Of a DNA stretch of 64,000 nucleotides, positions 1 to 8,331 are shown one piece after another. Under the pieces are notes generated by a model. That model did no database searches, had not been told where the DNA came from, and saw only the letters and a program-made list of their open reading frames with translations. A program made the translations under genes and the position numbers. This DNA is from JANQOZ01 sp045106555 (lineage in GTDB: Bacteria > Pseudomonadota > Gammaproteobacteria > Xanthomonadales > SZUA-38), in contig JBGCET010000001.1 of NCBI GenBank assembly GCA_045106555.1, positions 1 to 64,000 of the forward strand, written 5' to 3'. The first letter of the stretch is position 1, and each line of letters begins with the position of its first letter.

Positions 1-684
1 ACCTTGCCGTTCATTGTGGTAATTATCGATGAATTTGCCGACATGATGATGATTGTTGGCAAGAAGGTTGAAGAGCTCATAGCGCGCCTGGCGCAGAAAG
101 CCCGAGCCTCTGGCATTCACCTGGTGTTGGCCACTCAGCGACCGTCAGTCGACGTGATTACCGGCCTGATCAAAGCCAATATTCCGACCCGTATAGCGTT
201 TCAGGTTTCCAGCCGTGTGGACTCTCGAACTATTCTCGACCAACAGGGTGCAGAGCAGCTGCTGGGCCACGGCGACATGCTGTTCCTGCCGCCAGGAACC
301 GCTAACGTTGAACGTATTCACGGAGCTTTTGTTGACGACCACGAAGTGCACGCAGTGGTGAAGTACCTGTGCTCCCATGGGGAACCCAGCTACCTAAATG
401 ATGTCTTAAGTGATGCACAGACCACGTATGACGGCCAGACCATCGGCGCTACCGGGCTGCCAGAGGCAAATCCGGACGACCAAACTGACGAACTGTATGA
501 CAAGGCTGTTTACGTGGTCACCGAGTCGCGCCGAGCGTCGATTTCCAACGTACAAAGGCGCCTGCGCATCGGCTATAACCGAGCCGCGCGACTGGTTGAA
601 GAAATGGAAGCCGCCGGCGTCGTCAGCGCCCCCGAACACAACGGCAATCGGGAAGTTTTGGCGCCACCACCACCGAAGGACTGA
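1..684 (+). CDS. ftsK: DNA translocase FtsK, C-terminal part (5' end outside window)
   Basis: This is the end of the septal DNA translocase that pumps chromosome dimers toward the division site and activates XerCD at dif. The reading frame is open from base 1, so the N-terminal membrane domain and Walker A lie upstream of the window. Visible are the Walker B stretch (IIDEFAD), the ATQRPS segment, and the RIAFQVSSRVDSRTILD region typical of the RecA-like motor. The last 65 residues form the winged-helix gamma domain (DELYDKAVYVV...RRLRIGYNRAARLVEEME), which reads the KOPS sequences. The TTG at base 4 is not a real start. lolA begins 4 bases after the stop, as is usual in Gammaproteobacteria, so the two are probably co-transcribed. 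Confidence 0.97.
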   Translation, partial: TLPFIVVIIDEFADMMMIVGKKVEELIARLAQKARASGIHLVLATQRPSVDVITGLIKANIPTRIAFQVSSRVDSRTILDQQGAEQLLGHGDMLFLPPGTANVERIHGAFVDDHEVHAVVKYLCSHGEPSYLNDVLSDAQTTYDGQTIGATGLPEANPDDQTDELYDKAVYVVTESRRASISNVQRRLRIGYNRAARLVEEMEAAGVVSAPEHNGNREVLAPPPPKD

Positions 685-688
685 CGTT

Positions 689-1405
689 ATGCAGGAACAA
701 AATCACCCCCAAGAGGGTCGCCGCCAGACGACGACAGGCGGGTTTTTCCTGCTGCTAGGTTTATCCGTTTTGCTGTGCTCGGGGTTGGCGACGGCGCAGG
801 CTGATGATGACACTCAGGCAAGAGGCCTAATCGAACAATTCAGCAAGGGTCTTGAGAGCTATCAGGCTGACTTCGTGCAAGAAATAATCGACGATCAGGG
901 CCGTCAGATTGAACGCTCCTGGGGGCAAATGTCGCTGGCCACGCCGCGTCAACTGCGCTGGCACTACCTGGGCGAATTTGAACAGCTGATTGTGGCTGAT
1001 GGCCAAAAGGTCTGGAACCACGACGTAGACCTGGAGCAGGTGACGGTCAAAGACCAGGAACAGGCCGTCGATGATTCTCCGCTGTATCTGCTGATGGCGC
1101 CCGAAGCCCTGGATTCGCTGTACAACGTTTCCCTGGGCGGAGCGCTGGAAGACATCCAGCTGGTCCGCCTGATGCCTAAAGAGGCCCGCTCAGATTTCGA
1201 CTGGATAGAACTGGGTTTTCGCAACAACTTCCTAGCGGTACTACTCATTCAGGACGCCTTCGGACAACAAACCCGAATCCAGTTCTCACAGCCCACCCGC
1301 AACGCAGACCTGGTCGCGTCCCTGTTCGAATTCACCCCCCCAGAAGGCGTGGACATCCTGTCCGCCGAAGAACTCAGCTTCGAAGCCTTAGACACCACCG
1401 AATAA
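689..1405 (+). CDS. lolA: Outer-membrane lipoprotein carrier LolA
   Basis: Periplasmic chaperone that takes lipoproteins from the inner-membrane LolCDE complex and hands them to LolB. The 238-residue product opens with a charged N-terminus and a hydrophobic signal segment (FFLLLGLSVLLCSGL), with likely cleavage after ATAQA. The mature part shows the family pattern: SYQADFVQ near the start, then a series of beta strands with SWGQMSLATPRQLRWHY and a C-terminal FEFTPPEGVD. I chose the ATG four bases after ftsK because it gives the normal length and a proper signal peptide; the open frame runs further upstream inside ftsK. The neighbourhood ftsK-lolA is conserved. The usual next gene, rarA, is missing here. 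Confidence 0.95.
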   Translation: MQEQNHPQEGRRQTTTGGFFLLLGLSVLLCSGLATAQADDDTQARGLIEQFSKGLESYQADFVQEIIDDQGRQIERSWGQMSLATPRQLRWHYLGEFEQLIVADGQKVWNHDVDLEQVTVKDQEQAVDDSPLYLLMAPEALDSLYNVSLGGALEDIQLVRLMPKEARSDFDWIELGFRNNFLAVLLIQDAFGQQTRIQFSQPTRNADLVASLFEFTPPEGVDILSAEELSFEALDTTE

Positions 1406-1493
1406 GCCAAAACTATCTGTTGCCCCAACCTTAACAACCGCTAACCCCAACAGGGTGACTGGCGCTGATCTCTTCGACGGAGCAACAATGGTA

Positions 1494-1582
1494 GGGCGGG
1501 TGACCCGTTACAGGTCTTTTAGCGGAGTAAAACGGACCAAAGGGAGTCATCCGCTAAAACACCGGTAACGGGTCACCCGCCC
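1494..1582. repeat. 89-bp long imperfect palindrome between lolA and serS
   Basis: The outer arms are perfect 18-bp inverted repeats (GGGCGGGTGACCCGTTAC at 1494-1511 and its complement at 1565-1582). The inner arms are a further perfect 10 bp (TTTTAGCGGA at 1517-1526 and its complement at 1550-1559), separated from the outer arms by a 5-nt partly paired bulge. The loop is 23 nt. A transcript would form a stem of more than 30 base pairs. There is no T-tract, so a simple terminator is not the obvious reading. It resembles a small REP/MITE-type element. No second copy was noticed in this window. Confidence 0.75.
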
Positions 1583-1695
1583 GGCGCAATCCCCCAATAC
1601 CAAAAAGAACATACAACGACAAAATCCCGCCCAACCCCTAGTATTCTCCCTTTTGATTCTTGACAATACCGGCCTTTCACGCCGGCTCTCCTCCC

Positions 1696-2982
1696 ATGTT
1701 AGATCCCCAGCTGTTAAGAAATGATCCCGACCAGGTGGCCCGCCGCTTAAGCGTTCGCGGCGTCACCCTCGATACCCAGGCTCTAAAAGACCTTGAAGGT
1801 CAGCGTCGGGAGCTGCAGTTGCGCACCGAACAGTTGCAGGGGCAGCGCAAGGCGCTGTCGAAAGACATCGGCAAGGCGAAGGCTGCGGGAGAAGACGCAG
1901 CGCCTATTATGGCTAAGGTGGGGGAAATTGGTCAGGAGCTGGAGCGCACGGCTGCGGATTTTGACGCGGTGAGCGCCGAGCTGGAAACTTTGGTTCATCA
2001 GTTGCCAAACCTGGCCCATGAGTCGGTGCCAGAAGGTAAAGATGAGTCGGCCAACCAATTGATTCGAACTGAGGGCGAGATTCCTTCCTTCGACTTTGAA
2101 GTGAAGGACCACGTGGATCTGGGTCTTGGCCTTGGCGGCCTGGACGCGGATCAAGGGGCGGCGCTGTCTGGATCGCGCTTTACCGTGCTAAGCGGGCAGG
2201 TGGCTCACCTGCATCGGGCCCTGGCCCAGTTCATGCTAGACCTGCACACCACGGAACATGGTTACCGAGAAACCAACGTGCCGCTTCTGGTGCGCTCCAA
2301 GGCCATGTTTGGCAGTGGCCAGCTGCCCAAGTTCGCCGATGACGCGTTTGCCACTGGCGATGAATCACCGCACTACCTGATTCCCACAGCTGAGGTCAGC
2401 CTGGCGAACCTGGTGGCCGATCAGATCGTGGATGAAAAGGATCTGCCGCTACGTTGGGTTGCCCATACGCCGTGTTTCCGCCGCGAAGCAGGTTCCTACG
2501 GTCAGGACACCCGAGGCCTGATCAGACAGCATCAATTTGAAAAAGTGGAGTTGGTGCAGGCAGTCAGCCCAGAAAGCTCTTATGAGGCGCTGGAGCAGCT
2601 CACGGGCCACGCAGAAGAGGTGCTCAAACGTCTGGGATTGGCCTATCGGGTGATGCTCTTGTGTACCGGAGATATGGGCTTTGGCGCTACTAAGACTTAC
2701 GACCTGGAGGTTTGGCTGCCAGGCCAAAACAGCTATCGGGAAATTTCCTCGTGCTCAAACTGCGAGGCGTTTCAGGCCAGGCGGATGAAAGCGCGGTACC
2801 GCGCTGCCGGTGGTAAGGGCGGGAAACCCCAACCGCTGCACACCCTGAACGGTTCCGGGCTGGCGGTAGGTCGAACTTTGGTAGCCGTATTGGAAAACTA
2901 CCAACAAACAGATGGCAGCATCGTGGTACCTGAGGCGCTGCGGGGTTACATGAACGGCCGAGACGTTATTGACGCTGCGTGA
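1696..2982 (+). CDS. serS: Seryl-tRNA synthetase
   Basis: Cytoplasmic class II aminoacyl-tRNA synthetase charging tRNA-Ser (and tRNA-Sec where present). The 428-residue product has the standard start MLDPQLLRNDPDQVARRL. A charged N-terminal coiled-coil arm follows (about residues 30-100). The catalytic domain shows motif 2 (PCFRREAGSYGQDTRGLIRQHQF), the YREISSCSNCEAFQARRM segment, and motif 3 (NGSGLAVGRTLVAVLENYQ). The frame is open from a TTG at 1660, but the ATG at 1696 gives the family's normal N-terminus. It ends before a bidirectional hairpin terminator shared with the converging gene. One of its substrates, tRNA-Ser(UGA), is the island integration site at 30.9 kb. Confidence 0.97.
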   Translation: MLDPQLLRNDPDQVARRLSVRGVTLDTQALKDLEGQRRELQLRTEQLQGQRKALSKDIGKAKAAGEDAAPIMAKVGEIGQELERTAADFDAVSAELETLVHQLPNLAHESVPEGKDESANQLIRTEGEIPSFDFEVKDHVDLGLGLGGLDADQGAALSGSRFTVLSGQVAHLHRALAQFMLDLHTTEHGYRETNVPLLVRSKAMFGSGQLPKFADDAFATGDESPHYLIPTAEVSLANLVADQIVDEKDLPLRWVAHTPCFRREAGSYGQDTRGLIRQHQFEKVELVQAVSPESSYEALEQLTGHAEEVLKRLGLAYRVMLLCTGDMGFGATKTYDLEVWLPGQNSYREISSCSNCEAFQARRMKARYRAAGGKGGKPQPLHTLNGSGLAVGRTLVAVLENYQQTDGSIVVPEALRGYMNGRDVIDAA

Positions 2983-3015
2983 TTAGACCGTGGGTCGCCA
3001 CAGAGATTGACTAGT

Positions 3016-3054
3016 GCGATTCACCAGAGCGATTCGCCAGAGCGATTCACCAGA
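3016..3054. repeat. Three tandem 13-bp repeats downstream of serS
   Basis: GCGATTCACCAGA occurs at 3016-3028 and 3042-3054, with a one-base variant (GCGATTCGCCAGA) at 3029-3041. The array sits between the serS stop and the terminator, so it would be transcribed as part of the serS 3' untranslated region. Repeat number is probably variable between strains. Confidence 0.85.
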
Positions 3055-3060
3055 GCAAAA

Positions 3061-3085
3061 AAAAGCCGGACATTGTCCGGCTTTT
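3061..3085. terminator. Bidirectional intrinsic terminator between serS and the BI-1 gene
   Basis: AAAAGCCGGAC / GTCCGGCTTTT form a near-perfect stem with a very short loop. It is flanked by an A-run on the left and T residues on the right, so it can terminate transcription arriving from either side. It fits two converging genes. Confidence 0.9.
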
Positions 3086-3104
3086 CGCAGATTGTACGAC
3101 GGCA

Positions 3105-3773
3105 TCAGTCCTCGCCTAGAGCGAACCCCAGGATGTGCAACAGGCCGGAAAACACGTTGTAAATTGAGACAAATAACGTAACCGTTGCGCTAATGTAATT
3201 GGTTTCACCACCGCGAACGATGGCTTGGGTTTGCCACAGCAGCAGGCCACTGGACAGCAATACAAATACGCTGGAAACGGCCAGGCCCAAAGCGGGGATT
3301 TTCAGGAAAATATTCGCGATTCCGGCCAGAAATGCCACCAGAATGCCCATAAACAAAAATTGACCCAAGCCACTGAAATCTCGCTTGCTGGTCAGCGCAA
3401 TACCGGACATGGTGAGGAATACGATGCCGGTGCCGCCCATGGCCAGCATGACTATTTCGCTGCCGTTGCTGAACGCCTGCACGTACAAGCTGATAATGGG
3501 CCCCATGGTCAGGCCAAAAAATCCTGTGAGAGCGAAGACGCTTAGAAGTCCCCAAGCGCTGTTTCGTAGCGCCTGAGTGACAAACAACAGGCCCAGTGCG
3601 CCGCCAAGGAATACCCAAGGAGAGAATGGAGCCATGTTGGTTCGAATGGCGACAAACGCCATGGCCGCGCTGAACAGTAGCGTCATTGAAAGCAGAAGAT
3701 AGGTATTTCTCAAAACCCGGTTGGTGGCGAGTACCGACTGGGCCGGGTTTTGCATGGAATAATTCTGTTCCAT
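3105..3773 (-). CDS. Bax inhibitor-1 / YccA family inner-membrane protein
   Basis: A 222-residue polytopic membrane protein with about seven hydrophobic segments. It matches the BI-1 family (YbhL/YccA in E. coli) in length and in features such as the soluble N-terminus (MEQNYSMQNPAQSVLATNRVLRNTY), SVFALTGFFGLTMGP and the conserved end SIYNVFSGLLHILG. YccA is known to bind and restrain the FtsH protease. Other members act as proton-sensitive calcium leak channels. Which role applies here cannot be told from sequence. It converges on serS with a shared terminator and appears to be a single-gene transcript. Confidence 0.9.
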   Translation of the reverse strand: MEQNYSMQNPAQSVLATNRVLRNTYLLLSMTLLFSAAMAFVAIRTNMAPFSPWVFLGGALGLLFVTQALRNSAWGLLSVFALTGFFGLTMGPIISLYVQAFSNGSEIVMLAMGGTGIVFLTMSGIALTSKRDFSGLGQFLFMGILVAFLAGIANIFLKIPALGLAVSSVFVLLSSGLLLWQTQAIVRGGETNYISATVTLFVSIYNVFSGLLHILGFALGED

Positions 3774-3927
3774 TAAAGAGTCTCCAGGTTAGGACAAATC
3801 ATTAAGCGTTAGTTATGGGGCCTTGCCGGCAGAAAATCAGCGTGTTGGGCCAATACTTCGCAAGAATACCAGCTTTTCAGACTACAGCGGGCACCGCCAG
3901 TTCCCTAAAGGGTATCGCAAAACAGGG

Positions 3928-4656
3928 TCAAGGGGATGTCAAAGACGCCAAAAGAACCACGGCACAGGGGCTACCCTGACGAATCCAGCAGTCGCCGCCG
4001 TGACGGCGCGCAATCCAGCGCGCCAGTGTCAGGCCCACACCTACCTGGCCGGTGGCCGGATTGCCACGTCGAAACAATTTGAACAAAGCATCTGGGTCCT
4101 GGCGGGTAATCCCCAGGCCAGTGTCAGTCACAACCAGGCCTTGGCCTGGGGGTTCGCCACCGGCGGGTTGATATGGGGTTATGGAGATAGCCCGAGGATG
4201 GTGTGCGCCTTCGCCATCCAGTGCAATCATGGCGACCGCATTTTTGAGCAGTTCCATAAGGGCTGCGCTGAACGTGCGACGGTCGACCTGCAAAACCGGG
4301 CAGTCCTCAGAGAGAATAAATACGCCAGGTTCTACAGAATTTGTCAGCAGCTTGAGTGACTCGTCGAAGATTTGCTGAGTCGACGATGGTTCGCGCTCCA
4401 GCTCGCCACGGGTCACGTGTTGAAAGTCGGTTAAGGTCGACAGCTTGGTTTGCATCGTGGTTGCCGCATGATGAATTCGCGACAGCAGGTGCAACTGCTT
4501 ATCGTCCAAGCCTTCCGGGTAGGTGTCTTTGAGCAAATCTGAAAAGCCGCGCAGCGTGCGCAGTGGCGCGCTGAGGTCGTGCACCACCGTGGACAGCAAT
4601 TCCTGAAGGTTTTCAGCGTCCTGGCGAGCCTCTGCAGCCGTGCCGAGGTCAGTCAT
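3928..4656 (-). CDS. Cytoplasmic histidine kinase lacking a sensor domain
   Basis: A 242-residue protein made only of a dimerization/phosphoacceptor domain (STVVHDLSAPLRTLRGF, with His26 as acceptor) and an ATPase domain. The ATPase has a G1-like box (VVTDTGLGI) and a G2-like stretch (GVGLTLARWIARRHGG). The N box around LMELLKNAVAMI is recognisable. There is no membrane segment or PAS domain, so its input must come from a partner. Its ATG overlaps the stop of the hybrid kinase upstream (ATGA), so the two are translationally coupled and probably work as a pair. It is the last gene of the minus-strand signalling cluster. Confidence 0.88.
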   Translation of the reverse strand: MTDLGTAAEARQDAENLQELLSTVVHDLSAPLRTLRGFSDLLKDTYPEGLDDKQLHLLSRIHHAATTMQTKLSTLTDFQHVTRGELEREPSSTQQIFDESLKLLTNSVEPGVFILSEDCPVLQVDRRTFSAALMELLKNAVAMIALDGEGAHHPRAISITPYQPAGGEPPGQGLVVTDTGLGITRQDPDALFKLFRRGNPATGQVGVGLTLARWIARRHGGDCWIRQGSPCAVVLLASLTSP

Positions 4657-6503
4657 TTTAGGACAGCGGTTATTTGGTTTTTTAGCTCGCCCGCTGAAAA
4701 TGGCTTGTGGATAAAGGTTGACGGAGTGCCTTCGGCAGGTACCGGCAAATCTTCCTCTGAGTATCCACTCATCATGATGACCGGGATGTGGCTGGAGTGG
4801 GCTTGAATTTGGGCGGCCGCATCAGTGCCGGAAAGCCGTGGCATTGACAGGTCCATCAGCACCAGCTCAACGTTTTTGTGATGCACCTTGAAGAGTTCGA
4901 CCGCTTCCTGCCCGTCACCGGCATGGATGGTTTCGTAACCCAGGTGCTGCAATAGGTGAGCAATCATTTTGCGAATGGATGCGTCATCATCGGCCACCAA
5001 CACGCGGCCAATTGGCTGGGGTTTGGCAGGTTCAAACAGTGGTGCAACCGGCAAGGTGACCTTCATGCGGGTGCCCTCGCCAATGCTGGATTGCACATCA
5101 ATGCGGCCGCCGTGGGCCTTCACTATGCCGTTCACCGCTGCCAGACCCAGACCGCGGCCTTCGAGTTTGGTGGTGAAAAAGGGGTCAAAAATTCTCTGGA
5201 TATCGGCCTCCGTCATACCTTCGCCGTTATCCGATACCTCCAGCAAGACTTTACCGGCTCCGTCGCCATTGTTACCCCTGACGGTCGCTGCCGTAACGGT
5301 GACCGTTCCCTCTTTGTCTCGCAACGACTCCGAGCCGTTGCGAACAAGGTTTAACAGAATTTGTCGTAGCTGAGTTTCATCCGCCTGCACATAGAGTGGT
5401 GATGTGGGCAGGTTCAGACGCAGATCTGTTTGCGGCGCCACTGCGGAATGCAGCAGGCCGTCGGTGTCTCGAATCAACGCGACCAGGTCCAGATGCTTGA
5501 CCGCAAAACGCCCTTTGCCCGAGTACGCCAGAAGTTGGCGGGTAAGGTCGGCAGCGCTTAGCGCGGCCATTTCGATTTCTTTTAGCCAACTGCTTATGGA
5601 GCTGTCTTCGCCAGCGTTGCTGATACACAGGCCAGCATTGCCCATGATGGTCGTCAGAAGATTGTTGAAATCGTGGGCGACACCGCCTGCCAGCAATTCA
5701 AGACTTTCCAGTTTTTGGGTTTTGGACAGGCGGTCCATCAGGCGGCTGGACTGGGTAACGTCCCAGCAGATGCCTACAATTTCCCCGTCGCGCTGGCCGG
5801 CTTTGCCGTGCAGTCGAATCGTTCGGTTTTTGCCGGCGCTGTTGGCGATGTTGTATTCAAGCCGGATGTCGGCATTGGCGGCAAGCGTCTGGTTGATCTG
5901 TTCTTGCAGTTTGGCGCAAGCCTCGGTCTCTAACTGAGCCAGAAAGTCTCGGTGACCAAAGGCCGACCGGCCTGGGTCTCCAGCGTATTGAACAGGGCCG
6001 TCAAACTCCCAGTTTTGCTCATGATGATGGTAAGACCAGCTGCCGGCTCCTGAGGCTTCCAGGGCGAAATTCAATCGCTGTTCGGCCGCTACCAGCGCCT
6101 GATCGGCCTGGCGTCGGGATATGGCGTATCGGAGCGCGCCCGCCAGGTAATCCTTGTCACCCAAATGAGCCTTTGCCAGAAGGCTTCGAACACCGTGACG
6201 TTCGCCAGCCTGATCCAGGTCTTCTCCCTCAGCGCCGGTCAGAACAACGATGGGTACGGCAGGCGCCTGTTGGCGCATTTTGTCGATGGTGTCCAGCCCG
6301 CGGGATTCAGGCAGCATCAGGTCGAGAAGCACAACGTCGACCTCATTATCTGCCAAAAATGCCACCGCATCGGTGAGTGTGCTGACCCAGCTGACCGGGT
6401 AGGGCAGTTTGGAATGGTTGAGCACTTCCTGCACGAGCAGCGCGTCGTCCGGATTGTCTTCAACCAGCAGGACCCGGGTAGAGTCGTCTACAAGGTTATC
6501 CAC
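4653..6503 (-). CDS. Hybrid histidine kinase: receiver, PAS-like, HisKA, ATPase, receiver
   Basis: A 616-residue soluble protein. Residues about 10-125 form a receiver domain (acidic pair at VLLVEDNPDD, phosphoacceptor Asp61 in VVLLDLMLPES). A coiled linker and a PAS-like segment follow (RLNFALEASGAGSWSYH). Next come the acceptor helix with LAGGVAHDFNNLLTTIMGNA (the HDFNNLL class), an ATPase domain (LLNLVRNGSESL, VSDNGEGM, GRGLGLAAVNGIV), and a C-terminal receiver (LVADDDASIRKM, LVLMDLSMPRLSG). It begins with GTG at 6503. No transmembrane segment is present. The N-terminal receiver suggests it is itself a target, and the C-terminal one suggests a phosphorelay. It couples to the small kinase downstream. 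Confidence 0.92.
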   Translation of the reverse strand: MDNLVDDSTRVLLVEDNPDDALLVQEVLNHSKLPYPVSWVSTLTDAVAFLADNEVDVVLLDLMLPESRGLDTIDKMRQQAPAVPIVVLTGAEGEDLDQAGERHGVRSLLAKAHLGDKDYLAGALRYAISRRQADQALVAAEQRLNFALEASGAGSWSYHHHEQNWEFDGPVQYAGDPGRSAFGHRDFLAQLETEACAKLQEQINQTLAANADIRLEYNIANSAGKNRTIRLHGKAGQRDGEIVGICWDVTQSSRLMDRLSKTQKLESLELLAGGVAHDFNNLLTTIMGNAGLCISNAGEDSSISSWLKEIEMAALSAADLTRQLLAYSGKGRFAVKHLDLVALIRDTDGLLHSAVAPQTDLRLNLPTSPLYVQADETQLRQILLNLVRNGSESLRDKEGTVTVTAATVRGNNGDGAGKVLLEVSDNGEGMTEADIQRIFDPFFTTKLEGRGLGLAAVNGIVKAHGGRIDVQSSIGEGTRMKVTLPVAPLFEPAKPQPIGRVLVADDDASIRKMIAHLLQHLGYETIHAGDGQEAVELFKVHHKNVELVLMDLSMPRLSGTDAAAQIQAHSSHIPVIMMSGYSEEDLPVPAEGTPSTFIHKPFSAGELKNQITAVLK

Positions 6504-6560
6504 CCAATAGTGCCCCGGGGCTTGGAAAGCTCATGCCGTATGAATGGTAGACCCTGAACT

Positions 6561-7019
6561 TCAATCTTGAGCCGCGTCTTGTCGGGGGAGGCGAATGAAT
6601 TTTATCCAGTACTCGGTGAGGCTGGTGACAACATCGACCAGGGCCGGAAATTCCACCGGCTTCTGGACGAAAGAGTTTACGCCCAGCTGATAAGACTTTA
6701 AAACATCCTCATGAGCTTTAGAGGTTGTTAACACAACTACAGGAATATGCTTGAGTTTTTCGTGTGAGCGAATTTCCCGTAAACATTCCGTGCCGTCCTT
6801 TTTGGGCATATTGAGATCCAGCAGGATTAAATCCGGGAGGATTCTTTCAGGGTCGTCAACGTAGCGCCCAGTGCCATGGAGAAACTCCATCAGGTCTTCG
6901 CCGTCTACGGTGAAATCGATGTGGTTATCGACGCGGGCGGCGCGCAGTGCTTCTTTAAACAGATAACGATCGTCAGGATCATCGTCACACATGTGGAACC
7001 TGACTTCTTGGGCTGACAT
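6561..7019 (-). CDS. Stand-alone receiver protein, Rcp1-like
   Basis: A 152-residue single-domain response regulator. The acidic cluster CDDDPDD, phosphoacceptor Asp68 (LILLDLNMPKKDG), the threonine pair in VVVLTTSKAHED and the lysine in FVQKPVEF are all present. Length and motifs match Rcp1-type regulators, which pair with phytochrome-like kinases having the SHDLQEPLRK acceptor box. Exactly such a kinase is encoded 106 bases upstream. I took the ATG at 7019 (MSAQEVRFHMCDDD) because the longer frame adds an unrelated tail. With no DNA-binding domain it must act by protein contact or as a phosphorelay shuttle to the hybrid kinase that follows. Confidence 0.93.
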   Translation of the reverse strand: MSAQEVRFHMCDDDPDDRYLFKEALRAARVDNHIDFTVDGEDLMEFLHGTGRYVDDPERILPDLILLDLNMPKKDGTECLREIRSHEKLKHIPVVVLTTSKAHEDVLKSYQLGVNSFVQKPVEFPALVDVVTSLTEYWIKFIRLPRQDAAQD

Positions 7020-7125
7020 AGAGTAATACGCATTTCTAAGAGAATTATCCCGATTATGGCAAACTTGGCGAATCCTCGCCAGAAAAATCCGGAACAAAAT
7101 CACTGCAAGATGAGGAACGTTTTCT

Positions 7126-8250
7126 TTAGACTTTCACTGGTAATGTCAGTCGAAATTCGGCGCCAGGGCCATCCTGATTGGCTTGAGCATGAATGGACCC
7201 ACCATGGAACTCGGCTATTTTCCGACACAACGCCAGCCCGATGCCGGTGCCAGGATAATCGGCGGTGGCATGGAGGCGCTTGAAAATACCGAAAATTCGC
7301 TGGGCGTATTTTTGGTCAAAACCGATACCGTTGTCGCGAACGCAGATGGTTGTTTGCCCGGGACCGGCCTTGGCTTCGATGTGGACCTGCAGCGGTCGTT
7401 GATCTGACCGAAATTTGATGGCGTTGGAAATCAAATTGTGGAAAAGCTGCATCAGCTGAAGCGGATCGCCACTAACCTTGGGCAAGGTCGAGATGTGAAT
7501 GTTAGCCAGACAGCTTTCACTTGGGAGCGCCTGCTCCTTAATTGCCTGATCCACAACGTCACCAAGTTTCACTTCCACGAAGGCCTGTTCACCGCGACCG
7601 ATTTGAGAAAACGACAATAGATCTTCAATGAGTTGGCGCATGCTGCGCGCCGATTGCAGCACTCGGCTCAAGGACCGTTTGTGGTCTTCGTCCCGCTCTA
7701 TCGCTTCGAATTTCGCCAGGCGCGACCCGTAGGTGAGTATTTTTCTGAGCGGCTCCTGCAGGTCGTGGGATGTAAGCCAGGCAAACTCTTCCAGCACTCG
7801 GTTGGACTCGGCTAACTCGTCAGCCCGTTTTTGGAGTTGGGCTTGCGCCAGCATTCGGTCGGTAATGTCGTTGGCAAGCCAGGCAACGGCGGCTTCTGGC
7901 CGCTCTGCACTGGGCGCAATGTAGGTGAGTCTGGCGTCAAGCCATATGGGTCCCCGGGGGGCCATCACTCGATATTCAATTTGGCTGGGTTGGCGGGTAT
8001 CAATCACCGTTTTGATGGCGTCGAGGGCTGTTTGGGCGTGCTCTTGATTGAGCACTTCCTGGACCGAATGGCCGATAGTAATGGCGGGGTCAGCGGCCAG
8101 CAACCCTTCATTGTTGGCAAGGATTTCGGTGCAAACGCCGTGCTGGTTGAGTACCAGCGCCAACCCGGGCAGGGCTGCAACCAGCGCTCTAAGTCGCTCC
8201 TCGGGAACTGGGGAGAGTACGTCAGCAGATTTGTCAGGTGGATGGGTCAT
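7126..8250 (-). CDS. PAS-domain histidine kinase, phytochrome-kinase-like
   Basis: A 374-residue soluble kinase. An N-terminal PAS domain (about residues 20-140; LRALVAALPGLALVLNQHGV... WLANDITDRM) is followed by a helical acceptor domain with FAWLTSHDLQEPLRKILTY. A complete ATPase domain follows (FHNLISNAIKF, VRDNGIGFD, GTGIGLALCRKIAEFHGG). The SHDLQEPLRK box is characteristic of the HWE/phytochrome-related group that signals to Rcp1-type receivers. No GAF/PHY or chromophore-binding cysteine is visible, so the PAS ligand is unknown. It is probably the first gene of a four-gene signalling operon running down to 3928. Confidence 0.92.
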   Translation of the reverse strand: MTHPPDKSADVLSPVPEERLRALVAALPGLALVLNQHGVCTEILANNEGLLAADPAITIGHSVQEVLNQEHAQTALDAIKTVIDTRQPSQIEYRVMAPRGPIWLDARLTYIAPSAERPEAAVAWLANDITDRMLAQAQLQKRADELAESNRVLEEFAWLTSHDLQEPLRKILTYGSRLAKFEAIERDEDHKRSLSRVLQSARSMRQLIEDLLSFSQIGRGEQAFVEVKLGDVVDQAIKEQALPSESCLANIHISTLPKVSGDPLQLMQLFHNLISNAIKFRSDQRPLQVHIEAKAGPGQTTICVRDNGIGFDQKYAQRIFGIFKRLHATADYPGTGIGLALCRKIAEFHGGSIHAQANQDGPGAEFRLTLPVKV

Positions 8251-8331
8251 GTTGATTAGATCGGGACAGTGGTATTCAACGCTTGAGGTGGTGGGCGATT
8301 TTGCACACGTTCAGAAACAATCCATCAATCG

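Noticed and set aside
3016..3054. CRISPR array
   Set aside because: Repeats are contiguous with no spacers, only three copies and no cas genes.
3823..4359. 178-residue plus-strand ORF over the sensorless kinase
   Set aside because: It is antisense to a clear histidine kinase and shows no recognisable motif.
5404..5937. 177-residue plus-strand ORF inside the hybrid kinase
   Set aside because: Antisense shadow; the kinase motifs on the other strand are unambiguous.
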